A DNA stretch of 64,000 bases from Ptychodera flava (lineage: Eukaryota > Hemichordata > Enteropneusta > Ptychoderidae), in the NCBI RefSeq assembly GCF_041260155.1, contig NC_091932.1, positions 9,118,804 to 9,182,803 of the forward strand, given 5' to 3'. Position 1 is the first letter of the stretch; each line of letters starts with the position of its first letter. Of the stretch, positions 24,608 through 36,677 are shown in pieces. The notes beneath the pieces were generated by a model, which did not search any database, was not told the origin of the DNA, and saw nothing but the letters and a program-made list of their open reading frames with translations. The translations under genes and the position numbers were made by a program.

Positions 24608-25033
24608 TTGACCTTCACTAAGGTAAAAGGTAAATATGAACCGAATCTCGACACACAGACAGAAACCGGAACGCATAAGTCATGTCACGGTTTTTGTGGA
24701 GGGACCGTGGTCATGCACAGTGGCTGCGTGCACGATTTTGTGGGGGACCATGCTTCGTATCATACCATCGTCAAAGATTCGCACAATTCAACATTTATTC
24801 GACCAGTCTTCAAGGCGACAGCTTATGCAGTGAACTTAACTGTGCGTGATCTGTGCTCTCCCTGGCCTTTCAAAATTGTTAGTAAATTTACGAATTGGGT
24901 TCAAAAAATATTAGTAAGCACAAATTATGTTATTCTGAACCCACCAACTTTCAACAAGCGCTTCTGGTACTCAATAGATGATTTTAAGGGGATAGAAATG
25001 ATGAATGATTTCATTATAGACAAAAGAAAATGA
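24608..25033 (+). CDS. Unidentified ORF, 141 codons
   Basis: The longest uninterrupted ATG-started frame in 20-28 kb. The protein begins MTFTKVKGKYEPNLDTQTET and has a Cys/His-bearing segment (HKSCHGFCGG...MHSGCVHDF) followed by a hydrophobic/aromatic half ending DFIIDKRK. I recognise no domain, signal peptide or clear transmembrane segment. AATAAA lies about 130 bases downstream (near 25163). It may be a single-exon gene, the last exon of a gene or a chance frame; composition resembles the surrounding DNA. Confidence 0.25.
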   Translation: MTFTKVKGKYEPNLDTQTETGTHKSCHGFCGGTVVMHSGCVHDFVGDHASYHTIVKDSHNSTFIRPVFKATAYAVNLTVRDLCSPWPFKIVSKFTNWVQKILVSTNYVILNPPTFNKRFWYSIDDFKGIEMMNDFIIDKRK

Positions 25034-25329
25034 AAAATCCCTTTTAGTTTTTTTTGACAATGAACACTCATATTTGATACGCATTTTCAAAAGATTTATT
25101 GAACAACACAGTACATCATGGGTCATGAATGCTTGTAACATTGAAATTTCTTCCTTGTCTCAATAAAGTGTGTAATTTTGATCAACGGCCAATGAATGTT
25201 ATTCAATTACTCTATCTTTATTACACAACATAACATGTTCAAGTATATTGTGTGACACAAATCATAACTCCCTTTGTGTGTGTCGTCAGTGGTTGATGAT
25301 TATATGTATTAATTTATGAAGCGGTCATT

Positions 25330-26190
25330 AATATTATCAAATATTATCAGTGTTTGCACAAGTTTTAGATGCTAGAAAATCTGTCCCCTGTTTTTCATAT
25401 TTGGAAAGCTCTGTTACTTTGAAAGTATGCACGTCATCCATAGGTACTAGGTGGTGCCTCTATAGCTGCAGTTATTATGCAATGTTCATCTCTAAAATTC
25501 TTTTTAAACAACCACTGATCAGAACATTTGGCAGTCTGTGGTTTCGCACAAATTTTGTCTCATCTCAATCAAATTTAAGTACGCAAACTGAGACTGGTGA
25601 TCCTGCTAATGTTTTCTTAGAGACAGTTACACTTTTAAAACGCTGCAGATGATCGTCATTTATTTTTTTGTCTGGATAAACTTTTTGGTCATGGGACTGT
25701 GCACAGCATTTCTCTGGATCATAGAAACTATCAGTATTCATAACATTTGCTGAGACAGTTTCTTGTAAAATATTTTGAAGGAAACCTATTAAAATTGGCA
25801 AACTGACTGAAAAATTCAATTTGCAGATCGTCAAATGACAAATCTATGACATCTGAGATTTCCGGCTCGCTTCCACCTCCATGCACAGAACAACAAATGT
25901 TCAACCATGCGCGGTCCGGACTGCAGTTCTGCTGTAGTTCGACTGTCTTTCAGGCTGACTGTTCTTGATCTCTTCTAGCTCGGCGGTTTCATTGTTTCGC
26001 ATTTTTTTCATATCAGTTGCCGTTTTTATGCCCAACTTTCTTTCCCAACTGGATACTATCAATCCAAGTATTTGTAACTGCCCGCTTCCCTCGATCCGCT
26101 TCAACAGTCCATTCGGAAAGTTGACAGCATGTGAGTGTTTGGGTGTCTCGAAACTACCGTAATGGGGTGGTAATGCATGACACACCACAT
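25330..26190 (-). pseudogene. Decayed coding-like region of unknown family
   Basis: On the minus strand several adjoining frames look protein-like but do not connect without breaks: one ending about 25901 (SSWERKLGIKTATDMKKMRN, charged, helical), a second beginning with GGGSEPEISDVIDLSFDDL, a third (NTDSFYDPEKCCAQSHDQK) and a fourth (DDVHTFKVTELSKYEKQGT). Their acidic, polar composition differs from translated AT-rich noise. No family is recognised. It could be a dead gene, a captured fragment or chance. Confidence 0.25.
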
Positions 26191-28246
26191 TGAGATTACA
26201 AGACCCGGGGATCTTGAAACCTTTTTGCGCATGCTCATGTTATCACAGGTCAAAGTCCAAAGCAAGCTATCACCATGTGTCGATGCGCCGATGATAGGGG
26301 CAGCGTAGGTTTTAAAAGACGAGATATGACAGTATTTCCCCGGAATTCACAATCTTGACCGAAATCAGGCTTCAAAAATAACAAAATCGTTCGTAAATGG
26401 CCGATCGGGCATTCATTTGTTTTCGTAAATTTTCATTTTTGTTCGTAATTTACGAAAGTTACGAGCGACAGCGAGAGCACAGGTGATGTAACAATGCACA
26501 TGCAATGCAGTGGATCGTCGCTCAGACCTGCTTATCCAGGTCATGGATAATGGCGTGCAGTTGCAGAAAAAACAGCCGGCTTTAGACTCAAGCACCTTAC
26601 ACAACATGTACTTTTGACCACAGTCGAATCGTGACTTTAAACAGCGTGTATGTATAACCGACACACTTGTTCATCTCAGGAATTTGACCACTTCGGTTCA
26701 CTGTTGCGGCCGGCCAGGAATGTAGTGTAGTGGAGGTATCTCATTCACACACTCTTCCATGCCTATGTAAAGGTATGTCAAGTTTGTAATCTTTATCCAA
26801 ACACCCTTTTATAGTTCCGCGGTTCAAATCAAACAAACATTGACAAGTAAAGCTCAATCTTCAAATAGCAAGGGAGGAGTCCTTGGGCGAGGGGGGAGGG
26901 GGTTGTTACTTTGAAATGTATTATGCCAAGGGACACTTTGTAAATTTTAGGCATGTCCATTTGATCAACAGACATTCAACTGTAGACATTTACATTTCAA
27001 TTACATTCAGCATCGCCCTTCAGGTCTTTTTATACTCCATTGTGTAATTATACAGACATACATGGTATAATATTCCAAATTACCAAGGTACATTTTCTTT
27101 TAACATTGCACCTCTGCTTCTACAGTACATGCATGTGTGTTCCTCAGGCCCACTTCTCCCATTGCCAATATCTTGTATTTAAATATAAAATATATTAGGA
27201 TTTCACTGAAATTTTTCAGCTCACAGAGTCAGAGTCATTCATTGTGGCACCAGAATTTTGCCAGCACTGAGGTCGCCTAGCCTTGTGTTAGGAAAACCTA
27301 TAAGTACATATAATTTTACTAAGTTCAGTGGTTTTTCAGAGACATGCACAAAAATTTGTATCTTTTAAACCTCAAATTTAATTAGGCCATGTTGATGCAA
27401 ACTGTCAATGTAAAGTAGTGTACAGTTTGCAATTTCCTGAGAAAATCGACAAGAACTTTGCCATTTAAACAAATCCAATCATGGTGCAATGAAGCATTTG
27501 ATAACTAACACTAATCTTACATGTTCCCTACCACAAGTTTGTTGAACTGATTGCACTCTGAATAATTGCCTGTATTTTCACCAAAAGTACCACATTATCT
27601 TCACAATATACAAATTTTATGTTTTGTAAATTCATTTAACACTAACAAAAGAGCTCTCCATTATATTTAAATGATTAAAGAGAAATGAATTAAATGTGAA
27701 CTGACAAATATAAAGAGACTTAAATAGTACATGTACAGTTGTGTACCAGTCAAACATACATTTGATGCTGAACACTTGCAATAAGTAGGTCTTTCATACT
27801 CTGGTATTTAATTGCAAAGGTAATTCTGGAGTTTTAAATGAAAGAGTAAGTTAAAACTACACTGTACAGGTACATGTGACAGCCAGCTATAATACTGTAC
27901 TGAAATGCCAGTGTCAGTTGCTTTGAGACAAACAGCTTATTACACCTTCACTAAACTGCTGGATCTACTTCCCTTGGACCCCTCACCAAAAACAAAAAAT
28001 AGAAGCATAGTCACATAGGGGTCATGATATAAATCTATGAAATGGTCATAAATGTGAAGACAGCCAGAATTGAGCTGACGATGTTCTGGTGTACAGTACT
28101 GAAAATGAGAGTAATTATACACATGGTACATAGTGAATTTAAATATTTTTGTTTTTTTCTTTCAATTACATGTCAATACATATTTTGTATGCTGTTTGGT
28201 TTGTATGGCTCAACTAATATGTGTGTTTTATTATCTTTGATTGTAG
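26191..28246. other. Non-coding, nothing recognised
   Basis: 26.2-26.7 kb is richer in CpG than its surroundings and could be regulatory. 26.7-28.2 kb is AT-rich with no supported exon. Confidence 0.4.
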
Positions 28247-28411
28247 ATCATTGCCATGAGAAGGACACCAACAACACAATAGAGGCTGAAGAATTACATG
28301 GGCACATGAACAGTACTTCATTGTGTGTAGAGTTGATAGAGGAGATTGATGATGGAAACAAAACGGATGGGACCCAGAATACTTGCCAAGACTTCAAGAC
28401 CATATTGAGGA
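28247..28411 (+). CDS. Predicted internal exon, phase 1-1
   Basis: A 165-base exon bounded by a good acceptor (CTTTGATTGTAG) and a strong donor (GTAAGT at 28412), open in one frame throughout. It encodes a polar, acidic segment including EKDTNNTIEAEELHGHMNS and LCVELIEEIDDGNKTDGTQ. Both boundaries are phase 1, so the exon could be skipped without a frameshift. No family is recognised. It may belong to the plus-strand gene ending at 36072, whose recovered exons are all phase 0, so intermediate exons would be missing. Confidence 0.5.
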
Positions 28412-29299
28412 GTAAGTAGTCAAACCCTTGATGGAAAAGCTACATCATATGTCAAAGAAAATCAAGGGACTATAGTTTAGGTAGATTCTACAAATACTCA
28501 AAAATGTTTGAAGCTTTCAACTTCGTTGATTTAAGAACATTGTCACAGAGTTTTCCTTTTCCTTCCTCCAATTTGGTTTTAGAATGGATACATGTAGCAA
28601 ACAAAATTCAAATTGACATCTTTTGATACATGTACAGTAAGATTGAAGTCATGGTCAAAGATACGAGAAATTCCCCTGACAAAATACTGGTTCAGTTGCT
28701 TTGAATATTGAAACAAGGACTCTAAGGGGTGTCTTTAGCTCATACTTGTATACATGTAGTTAAATACATGTAGCTTTTATGTGATGTGTATTTTGCATAA
28801 TTATAAAAGAATGTAGCAGTTATACAGGAATTTGTTTGGCAATACTAATTACGTACAGTTTCAGACTTTTCAATTCAGTCTAGTTTTTGTGGGTTTTTAG
28901 CTTGTCAAGATCTGTTGTTACACATTTAGAAAATGATTTCATTCAATTCTATACACTGTTCTATGGCGGAGTACTAATGTGCAATATTTTGTTCACAATC
29001 TGATTAATTGCTGGTGGCTGAGATAGGACCCATACATGTACATGTATATGTACATGTACAACTCACATATGATTGAATTATTTTTTATTTTAACTCTGTA
29101 AACCAAAACAAAAGATGAAATCATGTTTACTTTGATACATGTATGCTTACTGTCAAAAGAGAGCATTGATATACTTTTATAAAAAAAGTAAAATTTAAAT
29201 AGAATAGGCCATTGCTTTGAATCTTTCACATTTTGCAAATGTGCCATGATAAACATGCAGAAATTATTCAATTCTGAAAATTGATATTACTTACATTAA

Positions 29300-29545
29300 C
29301 CCTTTTCCTGCCAAGTCCATATTTCACCACCAGGTCAAGATGGTTAAAATAATGAAACACAACATATTCCATATGATGTATTTTAACATATTACTGTACA
29401 TTTGAAGGCTGTTGAAAACATAAATTCTATAAACTTGATTTTTTTTTACCAAGCCAAGTGGGTGAAAATACGTCATGTTTTGGCTCAATACCGCTTTTTA
29501 CTGACTTGGCTGATGGGGAAGTGATACTGTCTGGCACGAAAAGGG
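29300..29545. mobile_element. piggyBac-type MITE, 246 bp
   Basis: Flanked by TTAA at 29296-29299 and 29546-29549. Its terminal inverted repeats read CCCTTTTCCTGCCA and, from the other end, CCCTTTTCGTGCCA, one mismatch in 14. A TTAA target-site duplication with CCCTTT-type ends is the piggyBac signature. The interior has no coding capacity. Confidence 0.8.
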
Positions 29546-29549
29546 TTAA

Positions 29550-30770
29550 CATAACACTTTTTTACATCAATCCTTAAGCAGTCACAATATTTCAACTGAT
29601 CATTTGCAGTATTTGCTTCGTTAGATGGCTATTGTTTTTCTCAGGCTAGAACTGAAGGAGCCAAGTGTAGTTTGATGTTTTTAATTGTTGTAACATGGCA
29701 AGGATATTGTGACAGTAGATTGGAGACAATGTGTTCTCTCTTGTAGACAATGTGTTCTCTCTTGTAGACAGCAATTTAAGTATTAAATGCTTGAAGAATA
29801 ATTTAATCTAACACTTTCTCAATACAGTTAGGGGTCAAAAATATCTATCTGTGCTGACCTGAATTCAACATTAGTAGTACTGAAGCAACAATTTGGACAA
29901 CAGTGAAACTCTAACAATCACATTCTTTTTCACCTCAGTGACTTCATAGGTCTCTGTGGCAGCTACAAAGTCACATAAAATTTTTTAGCACACAACATGT
30001 ATTTCCATACATGTAGGGACTAATAAACAGAATTGAAAATTTAATTGTTTATGGAAACTCCACACAGGGCACTCTGCAGTCCATTTTGTTGTCATTCACA
30101 ACTGTTCATTTTCCTCATCTTCTAAAACCCTTTGAAGTGTATACCAGTTTAACAAGAGGGGTATGTGTTCAAAGACTTGTTCATCAAATTTCCTTCCAAA
30201 ATTATTATAACTTTTTACAATCCACATTCATTAGTTACCATATTATTTTTTATTTAAGTGTGATGCTACATATACATGTATCTGTATGTAATGATTAAGC
30301 CCCTTCATATCAATCAACATGATTACATTTTATTCTGTATCAGATTTGTTCTTACATGATTAGGTTTTCATTTTTCTCTGACACTTCTGTGTAGAGCTAT
30401 ATAGGCTGGCTGCAAGGTCACTTGTAGTATGATGTAAAACTCTGTCTTTCAATTTGAAAATAGTATAGTAGGTCTCCAGTGCTACACTTAACTTTGTGGC
30501 CACCCAGTGTATGGTTCATCATCATGTATCAGGACCATCAACTTACAAGATAATTCAAAGACACTAAAATTTGCATTCATTTGCTAAGAACTATGTATAT
30601 TGTATATCATCTGCTTTTTACCAGTCAATTACATTGCAGTAGCATACAATGTATTATCTGTTGAGAATTTGTTGAAAGCATTACTACTAGATATTGCTAA
30701 ATTGTTGTAACATTGCAAAAATAATGATTTGTTAATTGTAAGGTGGAAGGGTTGAAATTTAAACTTAAGG
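29550..30770. other. Non-coding, nothing recognised
   Basis: AT-rich DNA with no supported exon or repeat, apart from a short doublet of AGACAATGTGTTCTCTCTTGT near 29724-29766. Confidence 0.45.
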
Positions 30771-30779
30771 CTGCATTCA

Positions 30780-31440
30780 TAAACACCTCTGGAGGTGAAG
30801 GGCAGGAGATTTCAGGGGAGACTTGAAAAAATTAAAACATGCCCGGGGCATCATAAAAAATTGACATTGCAAAGGATGGGAGACTTGAAAATTTATTGAA
30901 TATCAAATTCCTTTCAAAATACCTTCTGGCACTTTCATTTCCTGCCATTTCCATTTGCGGCGTGACATAGTTATATGTACTTATGAGTACATGAAATTTC
31001 ATGTACTCACAAGCACATATACATTGTAATTACCATCTTCTAATAATTATGTCAATTATTCAGGTCCATAAATGCACCAATATTGCAGTTTTAAATTAGG
31101 AAAAAATTATTCACAGTTTTGCCATAGACTCCAATGTATAGGGATCAACATTTCTTGTACACATATGCACTTTTTGCCTGCCAATTCAAGCAAAGTACAT
31201 TTAAATGAATTATCACACACATATAAATGTAAAGGTATAGCTTGTTTTTATGGGAACAAATTGAATAATTTGCCCAATAGCCTCGCATGCATTATGATTT
31301 GATATTTTCAGACAAAGCATTATATTGGCCACATTTTGCCTTCCTTTGGGAGTGACTAAAAATTATAGCAAGTCAGAAGGGAGGGGAGGGGGCTTGAACA
31401 CATTGTAATTTTAATTTAAAATTTGTTAGGGGGTATTTGA
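30780..31440 (-). mobile_element. Diverged, internally deleted copy of the GGGACTGGACA element
   Basis: 30900-30965 (CTGGCACTTTCATTTCCTGCC) matches the inverse of 38330-38385, and 31335-31410 (GCCTTCCTTTGGGAG...AGCAAGTCAGAAGG...TTGAACACATTG) matches the inverse of 36790-36905. So both ends of the family are present in reverse orientation around a shortened core. No intact terminal repeats were found. Confidence 0.6.
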
Positions 31441-32715
31441 AAAAATCTGAGAACTTATTTGGGAATCCCCCCCATCCAGAGCTGTTTGTCAATGCGCAGC
31501 CTAATGCTCAGTGTAGAAAAGCATTCAATCTAAGTATGGCAAATTATAACTGTAATTTGAGATATATTTTGTTTGAAATATTTGTACCTGATGTAACACA
31601 AACATTGACTTTTCTTTCAAATCAGATGCTCTCTTAACATAATGTACAATGTATTTGTGAATATATTTTGTAATGTATATTACTACTACATGTACTCATT
31701 GAAATGTTAAATTCCTTATATATATGTCAATAAATGGTTATGAATTGTAATTGAATGTAATTTATGCCTGTCACTTTCTTTTTTCCACAAAGAATTTCAC
31801 TATCACCTTTATCTGTGCACACATTCTATATTTACACATATTGTCCTCTAGTGATGGTGATTCAATTAAGGAAATGTCTAAACAGTCATAACTGAGTATG
31901 GCCAATAGCATTAGAACAGACGAGTTCACCATGTGAAGTATCGTCAACAATTGTTCAGATTTGGAACTGACTATATAAGTAGTGTTTAATCAGATTATTT
32001 GACTTTGAAGTGTTGTCAACTAAAGTTGAGATTTTGAACAGAGTATAAATGTTGCAATTTTTCGACAATGGTTGACAAACTGAATCACCTTACTCTGAAA
32101 TTGAATTTTTATAATATAAGGCAAGTACTGCTAATCACGTATGTGTTTTTGTGGACTTTTCCTTGGAAAAAAATGAATTTCATGTGCAGTAATTTCTCGG
32201 GTCACATTTTTCATCAGAAAATGTTATATGCCATATTTGTATCAAGATGGACTCTCTTTTTTCATAGAAAAATAGAAAAATGAAACCACATTAATTTGTG
32301 TTAGGATTTTCAAGCACTTTTTTTGAAAGTTTGAAAAGAAAAAAATTGATTCCATGATTTTTAAGAAAAAAACTCATTTCACCTCAACTTTTCGTAAAGT
32401 GGGAACTGTTTTCGTTCTGTTTTTCCTACAAATTTCCAACGATGTAACATTTTTATTTTGTGTTCAGCTTGTAGTTTTGTCGATACTTATTGAATTGTAC
32501 ATCATTTAAATGTTAAAATTTTAAAAGCTAATATGGTTGCTATGGAACGCCCCTCCCCTTAATTTAATTCAAGACCTTCAATATTTAATTCAGTTACAAA
32601 GCAAAGTTTTCAGGTCTTAGATGACACGCATTTTGTATCCCACGTATATAGTATGCTTTAAAGACAAGAGATGTTCCCGTTTACCGTTCCCGTTTAGGGC
32701 ATACACTTGCCTCAG
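31441..32715. other. Non-coding, upstream of the plus-strand exons
   Basis: No exon, RNA gene or repeat was supported. Confidence 0.45.
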
Positions 32716-32811
32716 AAGATGAATCCAATTAAGAAAGACACTTGCCTTAAAATGGCAATCACGGATGATATCGTACCTTTGAGAGTGAAAGTGTTTCGCA
32801 AAGAAACACAG
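32716..32811 (+). CDS. Exon 1 (of those visible) of the unknown plus-strand gene
   Basis: 32 codons between acceptor CACTTGCCTCAG and a weak donor GTGCAG. Encodes KMNPIKKDTCLKMAITDD, then a basic end. Phase 0 at both sides. Reading on without splicing reaches a stop at 32901. Confidence 0.4.
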
Positions 32812-35800
32812 GTGCAGGATACAAAGCTAATAGTACCACGTACAGAACTATTGCCATTATCCCATGTAGCATTCAAATACGATTTCTGGATTCCGAATTA
32901 GTGTGTATCTTTAAAATATAATAAAACAAATTCACAATGTAGGTTTTATCGAGTCAACGGGGAAGACAAGGAATATGTGCAGTAAAGCAGAAAAAACTGT
33001 TTTGTTCCCGGTGCCTGAGCGTATCGCCACACTTTTTTCAGATAATATACGTATCAATGACTGTCATAAATACACGTTATCGTTTTCAGAGAGATAGTGC
33101 TGATGATATTCAGGTATTTGCGCCACAGATAAAAGTAAAAGCTTGCTTGACAAAGTGCTTGCCGCCGACGAGAGAGTGCCGTGGCGCTGCGTCACATATC
33201 GTCAGTACCAATGCCATGGCAAAGTCCGACTTAACCTCGGCTTCCAAAGCTGGTGTGGTTCGTCAAGACACAAAGGTGATGAGAGATAGAAAGCCGGACA
33301 TAGCATAGACAATAGAAGCGAAATATGTATCGGTTCTACCGGTACTGTCTATGGATACAATCAGTAAAAAATACAAATTTGATGTGGAAAAGCTACCGCA
33401 GGCTTGGTAGATCACGAATATATCCATTATAACAAAAGCAGATTTTTGTTTCATCGTTCTTGCGGAAAATGCGGACCAGTATTTTTTTGCTTATAAATGA
33501 CAGAAAATGACGTCATTTGCGATCAGCGCTATTAAGATGATGTTAACATTAGGACGTTACTTTACGTATCAACCAGTACTAAGGGAGCCATTATTATTTA
33601 CCGGCTAGGGGTCCGAGGAATGTGAGGGCACTCAAAAAATTGAAAAAGTCAAGAAGGGTAGCTAATAATGTGGAGAAGGAGGAGAGTTATTCAAAATTTT
33701 GGTACCAAATAAATTCTCAAGTAAGTTAATGCATGGGTGTTTGTACCAATGAAGCCAAAAAGTAAGAAAATGATCAATTATCTTTAAAAACCACCAGATT
33801 CGATTTATATTTGGCCTAATTATTGCAATTATTAAATTCTTTAAAATGTCTGCCTAATCTTGACAAGTTGAATCACGTGACCAAATCTGATATTTTCCCG
33901 CCAAAATGACGTCTTTATTATTTTGATATTCCAACCGTAACCTATTAAATTTTCCTGATTTTCTCTGCACTCTTGGAAACAACATCTATCGTATTCTTTC
34001 AAAAATACATGGCACTCATGAAACTCAATCTATATCTCTTTCTGACATTCAAAATATTCATGTAAATGTCAAAAATATTGTATTTGTGGTTTTTTGTGAA
34101 GAAATGTTATTCAAAATTCAATAATTTTGCATCTGCCAGTAGTTTTATGACAAGTTTCTATCCCATTTTACATTAATTGGTCATAATATTTTAAATATTT
34201 TGATGTTTAGCGGTTGGAATGTTCAATTATTTCCAATATACAATTTTGGCGGGAAAATATCATGATCTCGATGTAGTAAGGGTGCTGCATGCGACATAGA
34301 CAACGCAACTGAACTGTGTGACGGTCGTAATTATATGGGGGAAGCGCTTCCTAGGAAGGCAAAATCAACATTAAAAGTGACCGCCCCCTAATTTTGATGA
34401 ATTGGGGCAGACAGTGCCCCTTTCAATAAGCATGCATAGAAAACACTGCTTAAGCCAAATGACAGAATCGTTTTTATTCGAACAACATAGAAACACTGCA
34501 GAGGACGGAGCAGAAACAGAAGCAGGCCGCTCTTCGTGAAACTTTTGTAGCTAATCAACGTGTTCCATAGTGTCATCCAATCACAGCCATGGATAGAATG
34601 GTGTGTACCTGACACTTTTTCTTAGCCAGCGGTAGAAACGGAGCAGGGAACCAGACTAAGTTATACTTTGCAATGCTGAGCTCTCTATTATTTTGTCTTT
34701 GTTCTCTAATATTATACATCTTATTCGTGGTAAACCATTTTTTTGTCCAGAATATTTTTTTATTTTCTATTGCTTGATATTGAATACTGTATTCCCCCCC
34801 CCCCCAAATTTGATAGAAAGTTGGCATTACAAGGGTAGTGTTCCAAAAGGACCAATTTGTTTCCGAGATATATTGCATGGTTTAGATGATAGAGAACTAC
34901 AAATGAGACTGTGGTCGTTTACTTTTTTTTTTTCGTTTATCTGAAAATCATTTGAATAAATTTACTTCAGCAAATAAGTCTGATGAAAAATATGCCTTCG
35001 CTTATATATCTAACTAATAGCAACATGTCCTAGAAAATACTCTGTATTTTGTTTCTTTTCTTAAAATGGTAAGCCTAGGATTTTCCATTGTTTGCAAATC
35101 TTGCATTGTGTGAATGTGACGATAGTATTCACACTCTGAATAAATAGTAAACTTATCGTTAACTTTATGTCTTTGATAACTTTTGCAGAGGAATTGTAAT
35201 GACGTACAATCTTGTCGGACAACTTCCTCTTTATCAACGATTAGTTGTGAGGGCGCTGCGGCACTTGTCCCGGCTACCGACTTAATGGCAGAGACGGACT
35301 CTACCTTGACTTTAAAGGTAAAGTTGATATAGATCACAATGACACAAAAGTAAGACAGAAATATTTACTGGATTATTTCAATTGCAATAATCACAATGGT
35401 TTCCGATTTATCAATCCATTTTCTAATGACCACATTTCTTTAAATTTGCAGCATGATCGAAATGATGGGAAAGTGTCTGCTCCTTTGTTTGATAAAACGA
35501 TGGATTTAGTCGGTCTGTCCTCCAATTATGACGACACCGATGATGGATGGTTCAGTAAAATCGCGGAAAATGAAGATTTATGTTATTCAAGTGAACAGTA
35601 CGATACTCGGGCACCTATTGAGGCGGCGGCAAAGCTCAAATGGCCGCCACAGACATCAAGGCGATGGAAAACAATAACTTAGTAACAACAGGAATTGCAT
35701 GGAAGACCAAAAACACGTCTGGACGGAAATGCCAAAAGGGTCTTCGATTCACTAACTGTCGGTACCTCAGCTCCAATCGGTCAGTGTAAACAAGATGTCA

Positions 35801-36072
35801 ACGGTAGCGCCTTTCAAGATAACAAGCCGACTTCACTTCGCAAAGCTGTCGAAGTCATCGATGATAGAGCCTGCTCCAATACGACTACCAAAGACGATGC
35901 TATTCAAGCGATTTCAAATGACACAAATCAGATACACACCGTCTCTAACACAAGCGGCCATCCCCGTCGAAAAAGACGATTCAGCTTATCTTCAATAAAG
36001 AAGAAGTTTATGTCAACTTTTGCGAGATCAAAGAAAGAGGATAAGATCCCTTTGTTAGAAGACTACGACTGA
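32716..36072 (+). CDS. 3' part of a gene of unknown function, four phase-0 exons
   Basis: Four exons join without changing frame: 32716-32811, 33090-33275, 35189-35317 and 35452 to the end. Introns are 278, 1913 and 134 bases. Exons 2 and 3 share a motif (ECRGAASHIVSTNAMAKSD and SCEGAAALVPATDLMAETD), suggesting exon duplication. The last exon begins HDRNDGKVSAPLFDKTMDL and ends with a basic stretch (RRKRRFSLSSIKKKF) and KIPLLEDYD. An in-frame TAG TAA pair at 35680-35685 interrupts the last exon, although the same frame stays open to TGA at 36072; AATAAA follows at 36129-36134. The protein is polar and probably largely disordered. The basic stretch could be a phosphorylation or nuclear-targeting site (inference). 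The 5' end was not found. Confidence 0.55.
33090..33275 (+). CDS. Exon 2 of the unknown plus-strand gene
   Basis: 62 codons between acceptor CGTTTTCAG and donor GTGATG. Contains the four-cysteine stretch CLTKCLPPTRECRGAAS. Phase 0-0. The donor is weak, so the exact end may differ. Confidence 0.5.
33888..34262. mobile_element. Foldback MITE in intron 2 of the plus-strand gene
   Basis: GATATTTTCCCGCCAAAAT starts the element and its inverse complement ends it. The arms stay similar for about 55 bases, to ATTCCAACCG. The length is about 375 bp, with no coding capacity. The target-site duplication is unclear. Confidence 0.7.
35189..35317 (+). CDS. Exon 3 of the unknown plus-strand gene
   Basis: 43 codons between acceptor ACTTTTGCAG and donor GTAAAG, phase 0-0. 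Encodes RNCNDVQSCRTTSSLST followed by the motif shared with exon 2. Confidence 0.55.
35452..36072 (+). CDS. Terminal exon of the unknown plus-strand gene, interrupted by tandem stops
   Basis: Acceptor TTTAAATTTGCAG. 76 codons are open before TAG TAA at 35680-35685; the same frame then continues 128 codons to TGA at 36070-36072. A second frame opens at ATG 35640 and spans the stops to 35789 (MAATDIKAMENNNLVTTGIA). The real protein may therefore end early, shift frame twice, or be hit by two sequencing errors. AATAAA lies 57 bases after the final stop. Confidence 0.5.
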
Positions 36073-36128
36073 AGATCTTTGAAATATATTCATATGTATT
36101 TCCCGTCCGATGGTGCACTTTCTGATTA

Positions 36129-36134
36129 AATAAA
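36129..36134 (+). terminator. Poly(A) signal AATAAA
   Basis: Canonical hexamer 57 bases downstream of the TGA ending the plus-strand gene, with a T-rich region after it. Confidence 0.6.
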
Positions 36135-36381
36135 TATATTGTTAAACACACTTTTTCGTCTCATGGACTATTTACGGGTATAACATTTTATTAAGTTCAA
36201 GTCATGGCCAAGAACAAGGTAACGCCGGTTTCAAACGAAAACTGTGGGTGCCGGCTTATGCTAATGTACAAAAGATCCTGTTGTGTTTATCCTTACATCA
36301 AACGGTAAAACACCAAAAACACAATGAAATGGAATTACTTATCACAACGAATTACATAGCACTGTTCAATGCAGACTTTAA

Positions 36382-36615
36382 AGGGATACAGTCGTCGGAA
36401 CTGCGCACAAAGGTCTTATGGGACCCATACGACCAATGTAAACACTGTATCCGAAGTACGATGGTGATTGATGAAAGTTAAAACATATCTGTCATAATCT
36501 ACATCTTATTATTTAAACGTTGCAGCTATGATGATGAGGTGTATCAAGATATCGTGCACGGAATACATTGTTTACAGGAAACTCGCACAGGCGCAGTTCC
36601 GACGACTATTTCCTT
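36382..36615. mobile_element. TTAA-flanked MITE, 234 bp
   Basis: TTAA at 36378-36381 and 36616-36619 flank ends that both contain AGTCGTCGGAACTGCGC in inverse orientation (left AGGGATACAG..., right AAGGAAATAG...). TTAA duplications occur in piggyBac and Kolobok families. The ends differ from those of the 29.3-kb element, so it is a second family. Confidence 0.75.
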
Positions 36616-36677
36616 TTAATTATTAACTTGAACACCAGTGCCAGTGCGATACACAAAAGTGGTAACTTTTACGATTA

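Noticed and set aside
34720..34944. Plus-strand frame with a hydrophobic stretch near a poly-C run
   Set aside because: Low-complexity T- and C-rich text within an intron; no borders or homology.
36248..36481. 77-codon plus-strand frame after the unknown gene
   Set aside because: It overlaps the TTAA-flanked MITE and has no family or codon support.
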